Positions 15,844-26,293 of a stretch of 64,000 bases of DNA are shown in pieces (the stretch's first letter is position 1; each line of letters opens with the position of its first letter). The notes under the pieces were generated by a model, which searched no databases, had not been told where the DNA came from, and worked only from the letters and a program-made list of their open reading frames with translations. The stretch comes from Streptomyces sp. MNU76 (lineage in GTDB: Bacteria > Actinomycetota > Actinomycetes > Streptomycetales > Streptomycetaceae), in contig NZ_JAJKLK010000003.1 in NCBI RefSeq assembly GCF_020982545.1, positions 620,001-684,000 on the forward strand. The letters run 5' to 3'. The position numbers and the translations under genes were made by a program.

Positions 15844-17423
15844 CCTCGTACGCCCACGGGACGAGCGCGACCCCGCTGCTCGGCGACACCATCGGCGCCA
15901 ACCTCGACCGGGCCGTCGCCGCCTGGCCGGACCGTGAGGCGCTCGTCGACGTGCCGTCCGGGCGGCGCTGGACGTACGCGCGCTTCGCCTCGGACGTCGA
16001 CGAGCTGGCGTACGCGCTGCTCGCGAGTGGTGTGGCCAAGGGCGACCGGGTGGGCATCTGGGCGGTCAACTGCCCCGAGTGGGTGCTGGTGCAGTACGCC
16101 ACCGCCCGCATCGGCGCGATCATGGTGAACATCAACCCGGCCTACCGCACCCACGAGGTCGAGTACGTCCTCAAGCAGGCCGGGGTCTCGTTCCTGTTCG
16201 CCTCCCTCAGTCACAAGAGCAGCGACTACCGGGCCATGGTCGAGCAGGTGCGCCGCAACTGCCCTGAGTTGAGGGAGACCGTCTACGTCGGCGACCCGAG
16301 CTGGGACGCGCTGCTCGCGCGCGGGACACCGGTGCCGTACCCGGACCTGTCCTGCGACGAACCGATCAACATCCAGTACACCTCGGGCACCACGGGCTTC
16401 CCCAAGGGAGCGACCCTCTCCCATCACAACATCCTCAACAACGGTTACTTCGTGGGGGAGTTGCTCGGTTACGGCGAGCAGGACCGGATCTGTGTGCCCG
16501 TGCCGTTCCACCACTGCTTCGGCATGGTGATGGGCAACCTCGCGGCGACCTCGCACGGCGCCTGCGTCGTCGTCCCGTCCCCCTCCTTCGACCCGCGGGC
16601 CACCCTGGAGGCCGTCGAGCGGGAGCGCTGCACATCCCTGTACGGCGTACCGACCATGTTCATCGCCGAGTTGAACCTCCCGGACTTCGCCGCCCACGAC
16701 CTCTCCTCCCTGCGCACCGGCATCATGGCGGGCTCGCCCTGCCCGGTGGAGGTCATGAAGCGGGTGGTCGCCGAGATGCACATGACGGAGGTCTCGATCT
16801 GCTACGGCATGACCGAGACCTCGCCCGTCTCCACCCAGACCCGGCGCGACGACGACCTGGCCCACCGCACCGGCACCGTGGGCCGCGTCCTGCCGCACAT
16901 CGAGGTGAAGATCGTCGACCCGGCGACGGGGGCGACACAACCACGCGGCAGCGCGGGGGAGTTGTGCACCCGTGGCTACAGCGTGATGCTCGGCTACTGG
17001 GAGGAGACGGAGAAGACGGTCGAGGCCGTCGACGCGGGACGGTGGATGCACACCGGGGACCTGGCGACGATGCGCGAGGACGGGTACGTCGAGATCGTCG
17101 GCCGGATCAAGGACATGATCATCCGTGGTGGCGAGAACATCTACCCGCGCGAGATCGAGGAGTTCCTGTACGGCCACCCGAAGATCGCCGACGTCCAGGT
17201 GGTGGGCGTGCCGCACGAGCGGTACGGCGAGGAGGTGCTCGCCTGCGTCATCCCGCGCGAAGCCGCCGAACCGCCCACCCTGGAGGAGCTGCGGGCCTTC
17301 TGCGAGGGGCGGTTGGCGCACTACAAGATCCCCAGCGCGCTGCGCGTCCTGGACGCCTTCCCGATGACGGTGTCGGGGAAGGTGCGCAAGGTCGAACTGC
17401 GTGAGCGGTACGCCGCCGGATAG
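15840..17423 (+). CDS. AMP-forming fatty acyl-CoA ligase (FadD-like)
   Basis: The 527-residue protein has all ANL-family motifs: YTSGTTGFPKGA, ICYGMTETSPVS, MHTGDLATMREDGY and, near the C-terminus, MTVSGKVRK with the catalytic Lys. The segment GRIKDMIIRGGENIYPREIEE is typical of FadD/Acsf2-like ligases. Translation starts at a GTG inside the stop of the previous gene (GTGA overlap), so it is translationally coupled to the first ligase. Two different ligases in one operon suggest acids of different chain length or type feeding beta-oxidation. Regulated probably by the divergent GAF-LuxR protein. Confidence 0.9.
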   Translation: MTSYAHGTSATPLLGDTIGANLDRAVAAWPDREALVDVPSGRRWTYARFASDVDELAYALLASGVAKGDRVGIWAVNCPEWVLVQYATARIGAIMVNINPAYRTHEVEYVLKQAGVSFLFASLSHKSSDYRAMVEQVRRNCPELRETVYVGDPSWDALLARGTPVPYPDLSCDEPINIQYTSGTTGFPKGATLSHHNILNNGYFVGELLGYGEQDRICVPVPFHHCFGMVMGNLAATSHGACVVVPSPSFDPRATLEAVERERCTSLYGVPTMFIAELNLPDFAAHDLSSLRTGIMAGSPCPVEVMKRVVAEMHMTEVSICYGMTETSPVSTQTRRDDDLAHRTGTVGRVLPHIEVKIVDPATGATQPRGSAGELCTRGYSVMLGYWEETEKTVEAVDAGRWMHTGDLATMREDGYVEIVGRIKDMIIRGGENIYPREIEEFLYGHPKIADVQVVGVPHERYGEEVLACVIPREAAEPPTLEELRAFCEGRLAHYKIPSALRVLDAFPMTVSGKVRKVELRERYAAG

Positions 17424-17467
17424 TCACGTAGCCCATGGCCGCGCGTTCGGTGCGGCGTGGTCGTCGC

Positions 17468-18172
17468 TCAGGTGCTCGCGCCGGTGGCGACCAGTTCCGT
17501 CGCCGCGCGGTTCATCGGCTGCGGGGTGCCCGTGAGATCCAGGACGAACAGGGAGACGCCCAGGCCGTCGGCGCGGTCGCGGGCGTCGTCCGCGTACCCG
17601 GCGAGGGAGAAGTACACGCAGTCGGTGGACTCGGTCATGGCGGTCAGCCACAGGCATTCGACGTCGCGCAGCGAGGCCGGGCGCACCGACGGGTCCACCT
17701 GGGCCAGGACGCCCCGCGCGGCGAGCCCGATCCCCGCGGGCTGGCGCTGGTCGGCGCGGCGGATGTCCTGGTAGCCCAGCCAGCGCAGATAGAGGGCGAC
17801 GGCGGTGACCGCGTCGCGGGCCGTGCGGATGGTGACGGGGCGGAAGGCCGCCCGGGGGCCGTCGTCCGCTCCGGTCGTCTCCACGGCGTCGCCCGGGCCC
17901 AGCGGCCGCAGGGCGCCGGCCACGGGCACCCGCAGCACGGTCCCGCAGGAGCAGCCGAGCTCCGGGTGGGGCCACTGGTCGGCGCGACCGCAGTTCCCGC
18001 AGCGCACGGTGACCCAGTCCTCGTCCCAGGTGCGGTGGGTGACCGCGGTGGGGGCTGCGCGGTGGTCGAGGGCCGGGGCGACCGGGGCGCCGCACGCGCA
18101 GGGGTAGGCCGGGGCCGCGTACCGGTGCTCCCGCCCGCAGTCCGGGCACCGCACCGCCATGCTCTCGCTCAT
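17468..18172 (-). CDS. Zinc-ribbon protein with a possible nuclease-like domain
   Basis: From ATG 18172 the product has 234 residues. The first 80 contain four CxxC or CxC pairs (CPDCGRE, PCACGA, CGNCGRA, GCSCGT), which should fold as one or two zinc ribbons. The C-terminal half reads VALYLRWLGYQDIRRAD and later YFSLAGYADDARDRADGLGVSLFVLDLTG; it loosely resembles restriction-endonuclease-like folds that follow such ribbons in streptomycetes, but I see no decisive catalytic motif. The start is uncertain within about 20 bases (GTG 18181, ATG 18172, ATG 18160). It converges on the ligase operon. Function unknown. Confidence 0.65.
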   Translation of the reverse strand: MSESMAVRCPDCGREHRYAAPAYPCACGAPVAPALDHRAAPTAVTHRTWDEDWVTVRCGNCGRADQWPHPELGCSCGTVLRVPVAGALRPLGPGDAVETTGADDGPRAAFRPVTIRTARDAVTAVALYLRWLGYQDIRRADQRQPAGIGLAARGVLAQVDPSVRPASLRDVECLWLTAMTESTDCVYFSLAGYADDARDRADGLGVSLFVLDLTGTPQPMNRAATELVATGAST

Positions 18173-18339
18173 GCTCCCCACCCCACCGCCGGGCCCGTCG
18201 AAAACGCCTCCTCATCGTCCTCCAGCACGGGCTGTTCCGGCAGGGAAACACCCTGAGAGCCCCAGGTGGATTCCGCTGCCCACGCCCTTGACGCCCCCTG
18301 CCCCGGCTCCTACTCTGCTTCCAGATAGCAGAAATAATT

Positions 18340-18354
18340 TTCCGAATTACGGAA
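18340..18354. promoter_or_regulatory. Candidate IclR-type operator, TTCCG-AATTA-CGGAA
   Basis: A perfect 5-5-5 dyad lies 59 bases upstream of gcl in an AT-rich promoter patch. The nearly identical TTCCG-TATGA-TGGAA occurs upstream of hyi at 45192-45206. In streptomycetes the IclR-family repressor AllR controls allantoin/glyoxylate genes, so this pair plausibly marks its operators; that link is inference. Confidence 0.6.
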
Positions 18355-18412
18355 GTGCTCACCGCGGGGCGCGACGGGAGCGCGAGTCCGGCAGCTGAAG
18401 CAGGAGTACGCA

Positions 18413-20197
<1,785 letters not shown>

Positions 20198-20289
20198 GAC
20201 CGGCTCGGCCCGGGGATGCCGACGCCCCCGGAGGGCCGGGGCCCGGCCGCCGAGGTCCGCGGCGCGCCCGGAGCCGTCTCCATCACGCG

Positions 20290-20300
20290 TTCACGGGGTC
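20290..20300 (+). promoter_or_regulatory. Degenerate copy of the cluster motif, TTCACGGGGTC
   Basis: It matches TTCACGTGATC at 9 of 11 positions and lies 139 bases upstream of the aspartate kinase start. Better copies occur in three other promoter regions of the cluster (27270, 31084, 34272). Confidence 0.35.
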
Positions 20301-20438
20301 CCGCGGCGAGCACCGCGCAACCGGTCGGCATCCCGCGAACGGGTGATGTCCCGGCCCTCCTGGCAAGGCAGGCTCCGAGGAGGCCGCAGCACCGCACACG
20401 ACCGCTCGGCCGGATCCGTGACGGGGGAGGGACCAGTC

Positions 20439-21680
20439 GTGGGCATCTTGGTTCAGAAGTACGGAGGGAGTTCGCTGGCCGGGGCGGAGAGACTCCGCAG
20501 GATCTCCGAGCGGGTGGCTACGACCCGTCGTGCCGGACGGCGCACCGTGGTCGTCGTCTCGGCCCGCGGAGACACCACCGACGACCTCCTGGCCCTGGTC
20601 GACGAGGTCGGAGGGCGGGACGCCGCACGGCGTGCGCCCCGGGAGACCGACCAGTTGCTGGCGACGGGCGAGTACGCCTCGGCCGCGTTGCTGGCCCTGG
20701 CGCTGGAGCGGCTGGGAGTTCCGGCCGTCTCCCTCACCGGGCCGCAGGCGGGCATCCGGGCGGTGGGCCGCCACGGTGAGGGCATGATCGACACCATCGA
20801 CACCGGGCGGCTGCGGGGCTGTCTGGACGAGGAGCGCGTGGTCGTCGTCGGGGGTTTCCAGGGGATCAACGACGTCGGTGACGTGGTCACCCTGGGCCGC
20901 GGTGGATCCGACACCACGGCCGTGGCCCTCGCGGCGGCCCTCGACGCGGGCAGCTGTGAGATCTACACGGACGTGGACGGCGTGTACACGGCCGATCCCC
21001 GTCTGGTGGAGTCGGCCCGCAGGCTCCCGTACGTGGCCTCGGACGTCATGGTCGAGATGGCCTTCTCGGGAGCGAAGGTCCTGCACTCCAGGTCGGCGGA
21101 ACTGGCCGCGGCCAAGGGAGTCGAGTTGCACGTCAGAAGCTCTTTGGTGGAGAGGGAGGGGACCGTGGTGGGTCAGGGGGACACCGGGCTGCTGGAGACG
21201 GGAGGCGCGATCAGCGCCATCACGTCCGACACGGACGTGGCGCGCGTTCTCGTGCACTGCAAGGGCAAGGGCGATCCCGTCTCCACGATCCTCGGCATCC
21301 TGGCTGGAAACGCGGTCCCGGTCGACCTCGTCGCCCGGTCCGGTCCGCAGGAGGAGGAGTTCCGGATGGGCTTCACCGTTCGGCACAGTGATGTCGAGCG
21401 GATCAGGGAGCCGCTGGAGAGGGCCGTGGCCCCGTTGGGCGGCGGAGTCCGGGTGGACACGGATGTCGCCAAGGTGTCGCTGATCGGGATGGGCCTGCTG
21501 AACCGTCCGGAGTATCTGGCCCGTCTGACCATGGTGCTCTCCGGGGTGGGGATCGCCACCAGCTGGGTCTCCAGTTCCCAGCTGCGTGTCTCGGTGATCG
21601 TTCCCCGCCACGACCACGTGGAGACCCTGAAGCTCCTGCACACGGAGTTCGGCCTCGCCGAGGCCGCCACCGACGGGTGA
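20439..21680 (+). CDS. Aspartate kinase, cluster-associated copy
   Basis: The 413-residue protein phosphorylates L-aspartate, the first step to aspartate semialdehyde. It has the kinase start VQKYGGSSLAGAERL, the glycine-rich GGFQGIND and LGRGGSDTTAVALAAAL, and the acceptor region YTDVDGVYTADPRLV. Two ACT domains follow (about 260-335 and 340-405). The second ACT reads TSWVSSSQLRVSV where biosynthetic enzymes usually have a TS-E-IS-like pattern; reduced feedback by Lys/Thr is possible but unproved. GTG 20439 follows GGGAGGG. In the cluster it should boost aspartate semialdehyde for the GriI-like enzyme. Confidence 0.93.
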   Translation: MGILVQKYGGSSLAGAERLRRISERVATTRRAGRRTVVVVSARGDTTDDLLALVDEVGGRDAARRAPRETDQLLATGEYASAALLALALERLGVPAVSLTGPQAGIRAVGRHGEGMIDTIDTGRLRGCLDEERVVVVGGFQGINDVGDVVTLGRGGSDTTAVALAAALDAGSCEIYTDVDGVYTADPRLVESARRLPYVASDVMVEMAFSGAKVLHSRSAELAAAKGVELHVRSSLVEREGTVVGQGDTGLLETGGAISAITSDTDVARVLVHCKGKGDPVSTILGILAGNAVPVDLVARSGPQEEEFRMGFTVRHSDVERIREPLERAVAPLGGGVRVDTDVAKVSLIGMGLLNRPEYLARLTMVLSGVGIATSWVSSSQLRVSVIVPRHDHVETLKLLHTEFGLAEAATDG

Positions 21681-21726
21681 CGTCGACGCGTGGCGAACGG
21701 AAGTCCGACGGACGTCCGCCGGACTT

Positions 21727-21791
21727 GCGCAGGACGGACACGACGGCGCCACGGCCCGGGGGGCCGTGGCGCCGTCGTGTCCGTCCTGCGC
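21727..21791. terminator. Perfect 31-bp hairpin between convergent genes
   Basis: Arms 21727-21757 and 21761-21791 are perfectly complementary over 31 bases around a 3-base GGG loop. The hairpin lies 46 bases after the aspartate kinase stop and one base before the FAD monooxygenase stop (both converge here). It is unusually long for a terminator and should work in both directions. Confidence 0.85.
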
Positions 21792-21792
21792 G

Positions 21793-23007
21793 TCACTCCG
21801 CCAGGAGTGCCGACTCGGCGTCGTAGCCGTACAACCACTCCTGCGCGCGCAGGTTCTGGGCGCCGGCCAGAACCTGGTCGCGCTCGCGCTGCCCCTGTCC
21901 GTCGGAGAGATGGAAGGTACGGGCGTTCGCCCGGGACATCCGCTGGAGCTGGTCGGTGCGCGGTCGGCGCACGCGCTCGTAGCGGGTGAGCGCCTCGGGG
22001 ATGCCGTCCCGCGTGACCCCGCGCAGGCAGTCGGCGAGCACGACCGCGTCCTCGATCGACTGGTTGGCACCCTGGGCCTGGAAGGGGAGCATGGGATGCG
22101 CCGCGTCCCCCACCACCGCGATCCTGCCGGTGGTCCAGCGCTGGAGCGGGTCGCGGTCGTGCAGGGCCCAGCGACCCACCCTGCCGAGCGCCTTGAGGAC
22201 GGTGAGCACCTCCTCGTCCCAGCCCTGGTACGTCTGGACGAGGTCCTCGACACGGCCCTCGGCGGTCCATGACTCGACCGACCGGTTCCCGGCCGGGGCC
22301 GTGGCCCCGACACTGATCCACTTCCCCGCGCTCACCGGATAGCACACGCAGTGCTGGTCCGGCCCCAGCCACAGCCGTACCTTCGGGTCCTCCACGAGGA
22401 ACGGCAGGTGATGGCCCGGCACCAACCCTCGGTACATGGACTGCCCGGAGAACCTGGGCTCGTCCAGGGCGAGGGTGTCACGCACCACCGAGTGGATGCC
22501 GTCGGCGCCGATCACCACGTCCGCCTCGTGCACCGAGCCGTCCTCGAAACGGAGCCGCACCGCCTCCGGCAGTTCCTCGACGCCCACGCATCGGCGGCCG
22601 ATGTGCAGGTTGTTGTCGTCGATGCCGTACAGCAGCGCCTGATGCAGGTCGGCGCGGTGCACCGTGTAGTACGGCGCCCCGTACAGGTCCTCGCAGGTGT
22701 CTCCGAGTTCGGTGCGGCTGAGCAGCCGGCCGTCGTCCCAGCGGCGCATCTCCACCGCGGACGGGCGCACCGCCGTCGCGCTCAGCCGTCGATCGAGACC
22801 GAGACGGTGCAGCAGGCGGGTGGCGTTGGGCGCGATCTGCACGCCGGCGCCCACCTCGCGGAGGTTCTTCGTCTGTTCGAAGACCTCGCTGCGGATGCCG
22901 GCCCGCCCGAGGGCCAGGGCCACGGTGAGGCCGGCGATGCCGGCACCCACGATCGCGATGCGGCTCTCGCCGTGACTCCATGTGGGGTCTCTTCGACTCT
23001 GAATCAT
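21793..23007 (-). CDS. FAD-dependent aromatic monooxygenase, salicylate-hydroxylase-like
   Basis: The 404-residue enzyme is a class A flavoprotein monooxygenase: Rossmann GAGIAGL near the N-terminus (GxGxxG), VIGADGIHSVVR (the DG motif binding FAD and NAD(P)H), and GDAAHPMLPFQAQGANQSIEDA (the GD motif). This pattern is that of salicylate 1-hydroxylase and of PtmB3-like enzymes that hydroxylate 3-amino-4-hydroxybenzoate. It is last in the operon griI-griH-amidohydrolase-ligase, so I infer ring hydroxylation, possibly decarboxylative, of 3,4-AHBA or its product. ATG 23007 has GAGAG 8 bases upstream; GTG 23013 is also possible. Confidence 0.9.
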   Translation of the reverse strand: MIQSRRDPTWSHGESRIAIVGAGIAGLTVALALGRAGIRSEVFEQTKNLREVGAGVQIAPNATRLLHRLGLDRRLSATAVRPSAVEMRRWDDGRLLSRTELGDTCEDLYGAPYYTVHRADLHQALLYGIDDNNLHIGRRCVGVEELPEAVRLRFEDGSVHEADVVIGADGIHSVVRDTLALDEPRFSGQSMYRGLVPGHHLPFLVEDPKVRLWLGPDQHCVCYPVSAGKWISVGATAPAGNRSVESWTAEGRVEDLVQTYQGWDEEVLTVLKALGRVGRWALHDRDPLQRWTTGRIAVVGDAAHPMLPFQAQGANQSIEDAVVLADCLRGVTRDGIPEALTRYERVRRPRTDQLQRMSRANARTFHLSDGQGQRERDQVLAGAQNLRAQEWLYGYDAESALLAE

Positions 23008-23031
23008 GATCACAACTCTCGACGAGCGGTC

Positions 23032-24345
23032 TCAGTAGTAGAGGACGGCCTTGTTCCAGTCCTCGTCGGGACCGAACAGACTTCGGGGCTTGACGACATC
23101 GGGCATGCCCGTGAGCACGTCCCTCGGCACCAGGCCGCCCGGCGCCGCCCCTTCGACCCGGCACTCGACGCCCAGCTCCCGGCGTACCGTCGCCGCGAGT
23201 TCGGCACATGCCGCGGCCTCGTGCGCGGCCTCGACCTCGATCTCGACCCGCAGATGGTCGGAGGCTGTCTGCGCCCGCCAGAAGAGCACGCCGTAGGCGT
23301 CCGGGAGCCGGTACACGAGGTCCTCCAGCCCGTGCTGGGTGACCAGGGTCCCGCCGATCCGGTGTCCGTAGACGGCCCGCCCGAGGACGGTGACGGTGGG
23401 CAGCACCCAGCCGCAGGGACACGGGTCGTAGGACACCTCGACGGCATCCTCCAGGTTGTAGCGCAGCAGCGGCATGGCCTCCCGGTGGAGCGGCGTCACG
23501 ACGAGCTGCCCGGTGCCTTCGGTGCCGATCTCCCCGGTCTCCGGGTCCCGTACCTCGAACAGGACACGGTCGGCCCACAGATGCAGCCGACCCTCGGAAC
23601 ACTCCCCGGCCAGGCTTCCGGTCTCGGTGGAGCCGTACTCCTCCACCACCGGCACCCCCCACACCCGGCTGATCCGGGCCCGCCGGGCCGGGCTGAGCGG
23701 CTCGCCGCCGACGAACAGCGCGCGCAGTGCCGGGAAGTCCTCGTCGGGGCGGAGCCCCACGGCCTTGGCCGCGGCGGCCCACAGCAGGCACTCCGTGGGC
23801 ATCGACCAGGTCAGCGTGACGCCGAGGTCGTGCAGCGCTCTGACCACCCGTGAGTACGGCATGGCCAGTGAACGGTTGTCGCCCGGGACCACCGTCGCAC
23901 CGTGCGACCGCCCCGCCGCGTGCGCCAGATGCCCGGTGAGGAGCATGGCGTAGGGGGTGCGCACCAGCAGGGTGTCCGATGAGCCGATGGCGACCCGCTT
24001 GCGGGCGAAACGCTCGGCGAGATCGACCCAGTCGTCCTCCGTGTAGTAGGAGGGCGTCGGCCGGCCGGTGGAACCGCTGGACTCGTGGTACGTGGCCAGT
24101 TCGCTGTTGGCGACGCCCAGCATGCCGAACGGGTAGTTGTCGCGCAGGTCGGTCTTGGTGGTGGTGGGCAGTCGGCGGAAACCGGCGAGATCGTCCGGTA
24201 TGCCGTCCGGGCCCAGCCGGGACCGGTAGAAGGGCGACTTGGCGGCCCGCGCCAGGACCTGGGGCAGCACCGCCCGCTGTCGCGCCGCGAGTTCGTCGTA
24301 AGTGGCCCAGTCCCCGATGCGGGGCAGCTTGTCCATCGTCGTCAC
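23032..24345 (-). CDS. PaaK-like adenylate-forming ligase
   Basis: The 437-residue protein resembles phenylacetate-CoA ligases. It has the P-loop HESSGSTGRPT (about 87-97), VPVVEEYGSTETG, and a C-terminal lid domain. Such enzymes activate aromatic acids as acyl-AMP and pass them to CoA or directly to a nucleophile. It starts at GTG 24345, overlapping the amidohydrolase stop, with GGAGGG 6 bases upstream. In benzoxazole pathways a ligase of this broad type activates an aminohydroxybenzoate, and an amidohydrolase-like partner closes the ring. Here the direct overlap with the amidohydrolase and the 3,4-AHBA genes supports that role. Substrate choice (3,4-AHBA or 3-hydroxyanthranilate) cannot be read from sequence. 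Confidence 0.85.
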   Translation of the reverse strand: MTTMDKLPRIGDWATYDELAARQRAVLPQVLARAAKSPFYRSRLGPDGIPDDLAGFRRLPTTTKTDLRDNYPFGMLGVANSELATYHESSGSTGRPTPSYYTEDDWVDLAERFARKRVAIGSSDTLLVRTPYAMLLTGHLAHAAGRSHGATVVPGDNRSLAMPYSRVVRALHDLGVTLTWSMPTECLLWAAAAKAVGLRPDEDFPALRALFVGGEPLSPARRARISRVWGVPVVEEYGSTETGSLAGECSEGRLHLWADRVLFEVRDPETGEIGTEGTGQLVVTPLHREAMPLLRYNLEDAVEVSYDPCPCGWVLPTVTVLGRAVYGHRIGGTLVTQHGLEDLVYRLPDAYGVLFWRAQTASDHLRVEIEVEAAHEAAACAELAATVRRELGVECRVEGAAPGGLVPRDVLTGMPDVVKPRSLFGPDEDWNKAVLYY

Positions 24346-25130
24346 TCCGTTCCCTCCAGTCCGAGAAGACGGCACGCGTTGCGCCACGCGATCTTCTGCC
24401 AGTCGTCGTCACCGATCCCCAGACGGCGGAGCTTGGTCAGCTCCACCTCCGGATGCTGCAGCGGGGCCTCGGAGCCGAACAGCACCCGGTCCGCGCCCAG
24501 TTGATCCACCGCGGCGCGGGCCACGCAGGTGTAGCCGCCCGATGTCTCCAGCAGCACGTTGCGCAGCGGAGCGATGGACTCGACCGCGTACAGGTCGATG
24601 TTCCCGATGCCCGCGTGTCCGAGGACGAAGGTGACCTCGGGGTGGCGTGCGGCGAGCGACACGAGGTCGGCGACCCTGCTGCCCGGCCGTTCCAGGCAGA
24701 CCGTGTACACGCTGTGCCCGACGTCCCGAGCCACCTCGACGAGGTCGGCGGTGCGCGGGTCGTCCAGTGCGACGCCGTGCACCGCCGGGGAGATCTCCAC
24801 GCCGCGGAAGTGCGCCGCGGCCCGGTGGTAGTGCTCCGGGTCCCGGTGCGGGTTGGCGAAGTAGAAGGGGATGAGCCGGCCGTCGGACGCGGCGCAGGCC
24901 CGCAGCACCGCCTCGTTGTCCGCGTCGGACTCGATGTGCCCGCCCTCCACCAGGAACCGGGAGAGCTGTGCGAGCGGCATGGTGCCGCCCGCACAGACCA
25001 CCGCGCGGCCTATGCCGCACTCGTCCATGGTGGCGAGCAGACGGTCCGGCGCCCCGGCCACCGGCGCGAGCCGGACGTGGAAGTCCAGCACCGGTCGTCC
25101 GTCCGTCGCCACCGACATGACAGGACTCAC
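24342..25130 (-). CDS. Amidohydrolase-2-fold protein, probable ring-closing enzyme
   Basis: The 262-residue protein has the TIM-barrel amidohydrolase-2 pattern, but key metal positions differ. The opening DxHxH reads LDFHVRL (Asp16, His18, Arg20 in place of the second His), and the usual final SD.P reads GSEAP with Glu221. His172 in LGHAGIGN is kept. Loss of a ligand suggests it does not act as an ordinary zinc hydrolase. In nataxazole- and A33853-type pathways an amidohydrolase-like enzyme forms the benzoxazole. It overlaps the ligase gene downstream and griH upstream (GTGA at both ends), so all three are co-translated. GTG 25130 or ATG 25118 may start it. Confidence 0.85.
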   Translation of the reverse strand: MSPVMSVATDGRPVLDFHVRLAPVAGAPDRLLATMDECGIGRAVVCAGGTMPLAQLSRFLVEGGHIESDADNEAVLRACAASDGRLIPFYFANPHRDPEHYHRAAAHFRGVEISPAVHGVALDDPRTADLVEVARDVGHSVYTVCLERPGSRVADLVSLAARHPEVTFVLGHAGIGNIDLYAVESIAPLRNVLLETSGGYTCVARAAVDQLGADRVLFGSEAPLQHPEVELTKLRRLGIGDDDWQKIAWRNACRLLGLEGTE

Positions 25131-26233
25131 TTCTCGAGGCAGAACTCGTCGATCGGGTAACCGACGTGCCGGTCCTCGGTGGGCAGGTAGCCCAGCACCT
25201 TGTCACCGGGCTTGAGTTCGGTGCTGTTGAGGACGACGCCACCGGGGCCGAGCACCCGCACGTGCCAGTCGTCCTGGAGGATGAGGTTGACCCGGCGGCC
25301 GTTCGGCGCGACCGCGTCGACGGAGATGAGCGGACGGGACTCGATCTTGACCCGGCCGACCGTCACCATCCGGGTCCGGCCCTTGATGTCGACGGCCATC
25401 ACCTTGCTGCCCGCCTTGAGTTCGCTGAGGTAGCTGGTGCGCTCGTCCTTGGACAGGGTGTAGGAGTGGATGGCGCCCGCGTTGACGCGGAACGGGCGCG
25501 TCGGCATGTAGGGCAGCGGATGCGTCTCGCTGACGCACAGGATCATGCCCTTGGAGTGCGAGCCGACCAGGATGCCCTCGTCCTCGCGGAAGTAGGTGCA
25601 GGTGTCCACGCAGGCACGCTCACCCATGCCGATGTGCGCGGTCTCCACCACCTCCAGCTCCGTCAGGTCGAGGTCGGGCACGTCGGCCTGTGCAGCGGCC
25701 TTCAGCTTGGCCGCCTCCCCGACCGCCTTCGGCGCCATCATCACGCCGTCCGAACCGTGCTCCAGGACACCGAAGATGATCTCCGCCTCCTCGACGTCCT
25801 GGGCGACGGTGACCAGGCTGCCGGTCGCCCGGGCGGCCGCGGCGATGACGATCTCCAGCGGGATCTTGGTGGGGTCACGGAAGAGCAGCAGGCTCCACCG
25901 CTCCGTACGCGCCGACTCGCAGGCGTCCTCCAGGGTCGGCGCGTCGATGATCTCCACGAAACGGCCGAACTCCACCCCGGGGTGCTTGATGGCCAGTTCG
26001 GCCGGGGTCACACCGTGCCGGGCGGGGTCCACCACGACCACCGTGGCGTCGCCGAAGTCGTCGGGGAGGTCCTTGCCGTGCGGGAAGAGGATCTTGGTGA
26101 CCGTGGGAGGCAGGTCCGCCAGATCCTTGGTGTCGTCCGCGACGATGCCCTCGACGCGGTGGTGCAGCGCCTCCTGCAGGATCGCCTCCTTGGCCTCGCC
26201 GAGGTCCCGCACGTCCAGCCAGCTGATCTTCAT
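25127..26233 (-). CDS. 3-dehydroquinate synthase II family, GriH-like
   Basis: The 368-residue protein belongs to the archaeal-type dehydroquinate synthase II family. Conserved stretches include VEEAEIIFGVLEHGSDGV, the ACVDTC motif after GMGE, GILVGS and PFRVNAGA(I/V)H, and the C-terminal YP.DEFCLEK. In actinomycetes a homologue, GriH, converts the GriI product to 3-amino-4-hydroxybenzoic acid. The adjacent GriI-like gene and aspartate kinase fit that role rather than primary shikimate synthesis. It lies 60 bases after the GriI-like gene and overlaps the amidohydrolase. Length is usual for the family. Confidence 0.92.
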   Translation of the reverse strand: MKISWLDVRDLGEAKEAILQEALHHRVEGIVADDTKDLADLPPTVTKILFPHGKDLPDDFGDATVVVVDPARHGVTPAELAIKHPGVEFGRFVEIIDAPTLEDACESARTERWSLLLFRDPTKIPLEIVIAAAARATGSLVTVAQDVEEAEIIFGVLEHGSDGVMMAPKAVGEAAKLKAAAQADVPDLDLTELEVVETAHIGMGERACVDTCTYFREDEGILVGSHSKGMILCVSETHPLPYMPTRPFRVNAGAIHSYTLSKDERTSYLSELKAGSKVMAVDIKGRTRMVTVGRVKIESRPLISVDAVAPNGRRVNLILQDDWHVRVLGPGGVVLNSTELKPGDKVLGYLPTEDRHVGYPIDEFCLEK

Positions 26234-26293
26234 GTTCCGTACTCCCGTAGAGTTTTGGGGTGGTGGAGGGGTGGCAGATGTCGGTGCGGTGGC

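Noticed and set aside
23032..26233. Primary archaeal-type shikimate pathway
   Set aside because: The GriI/GriH-like pair lies with an aspartate kinase, ligase, amidohydrolase and exporter, which fits 3,4-AHBA synthesis; streptomycetes use the normal bacterial shikimate route.
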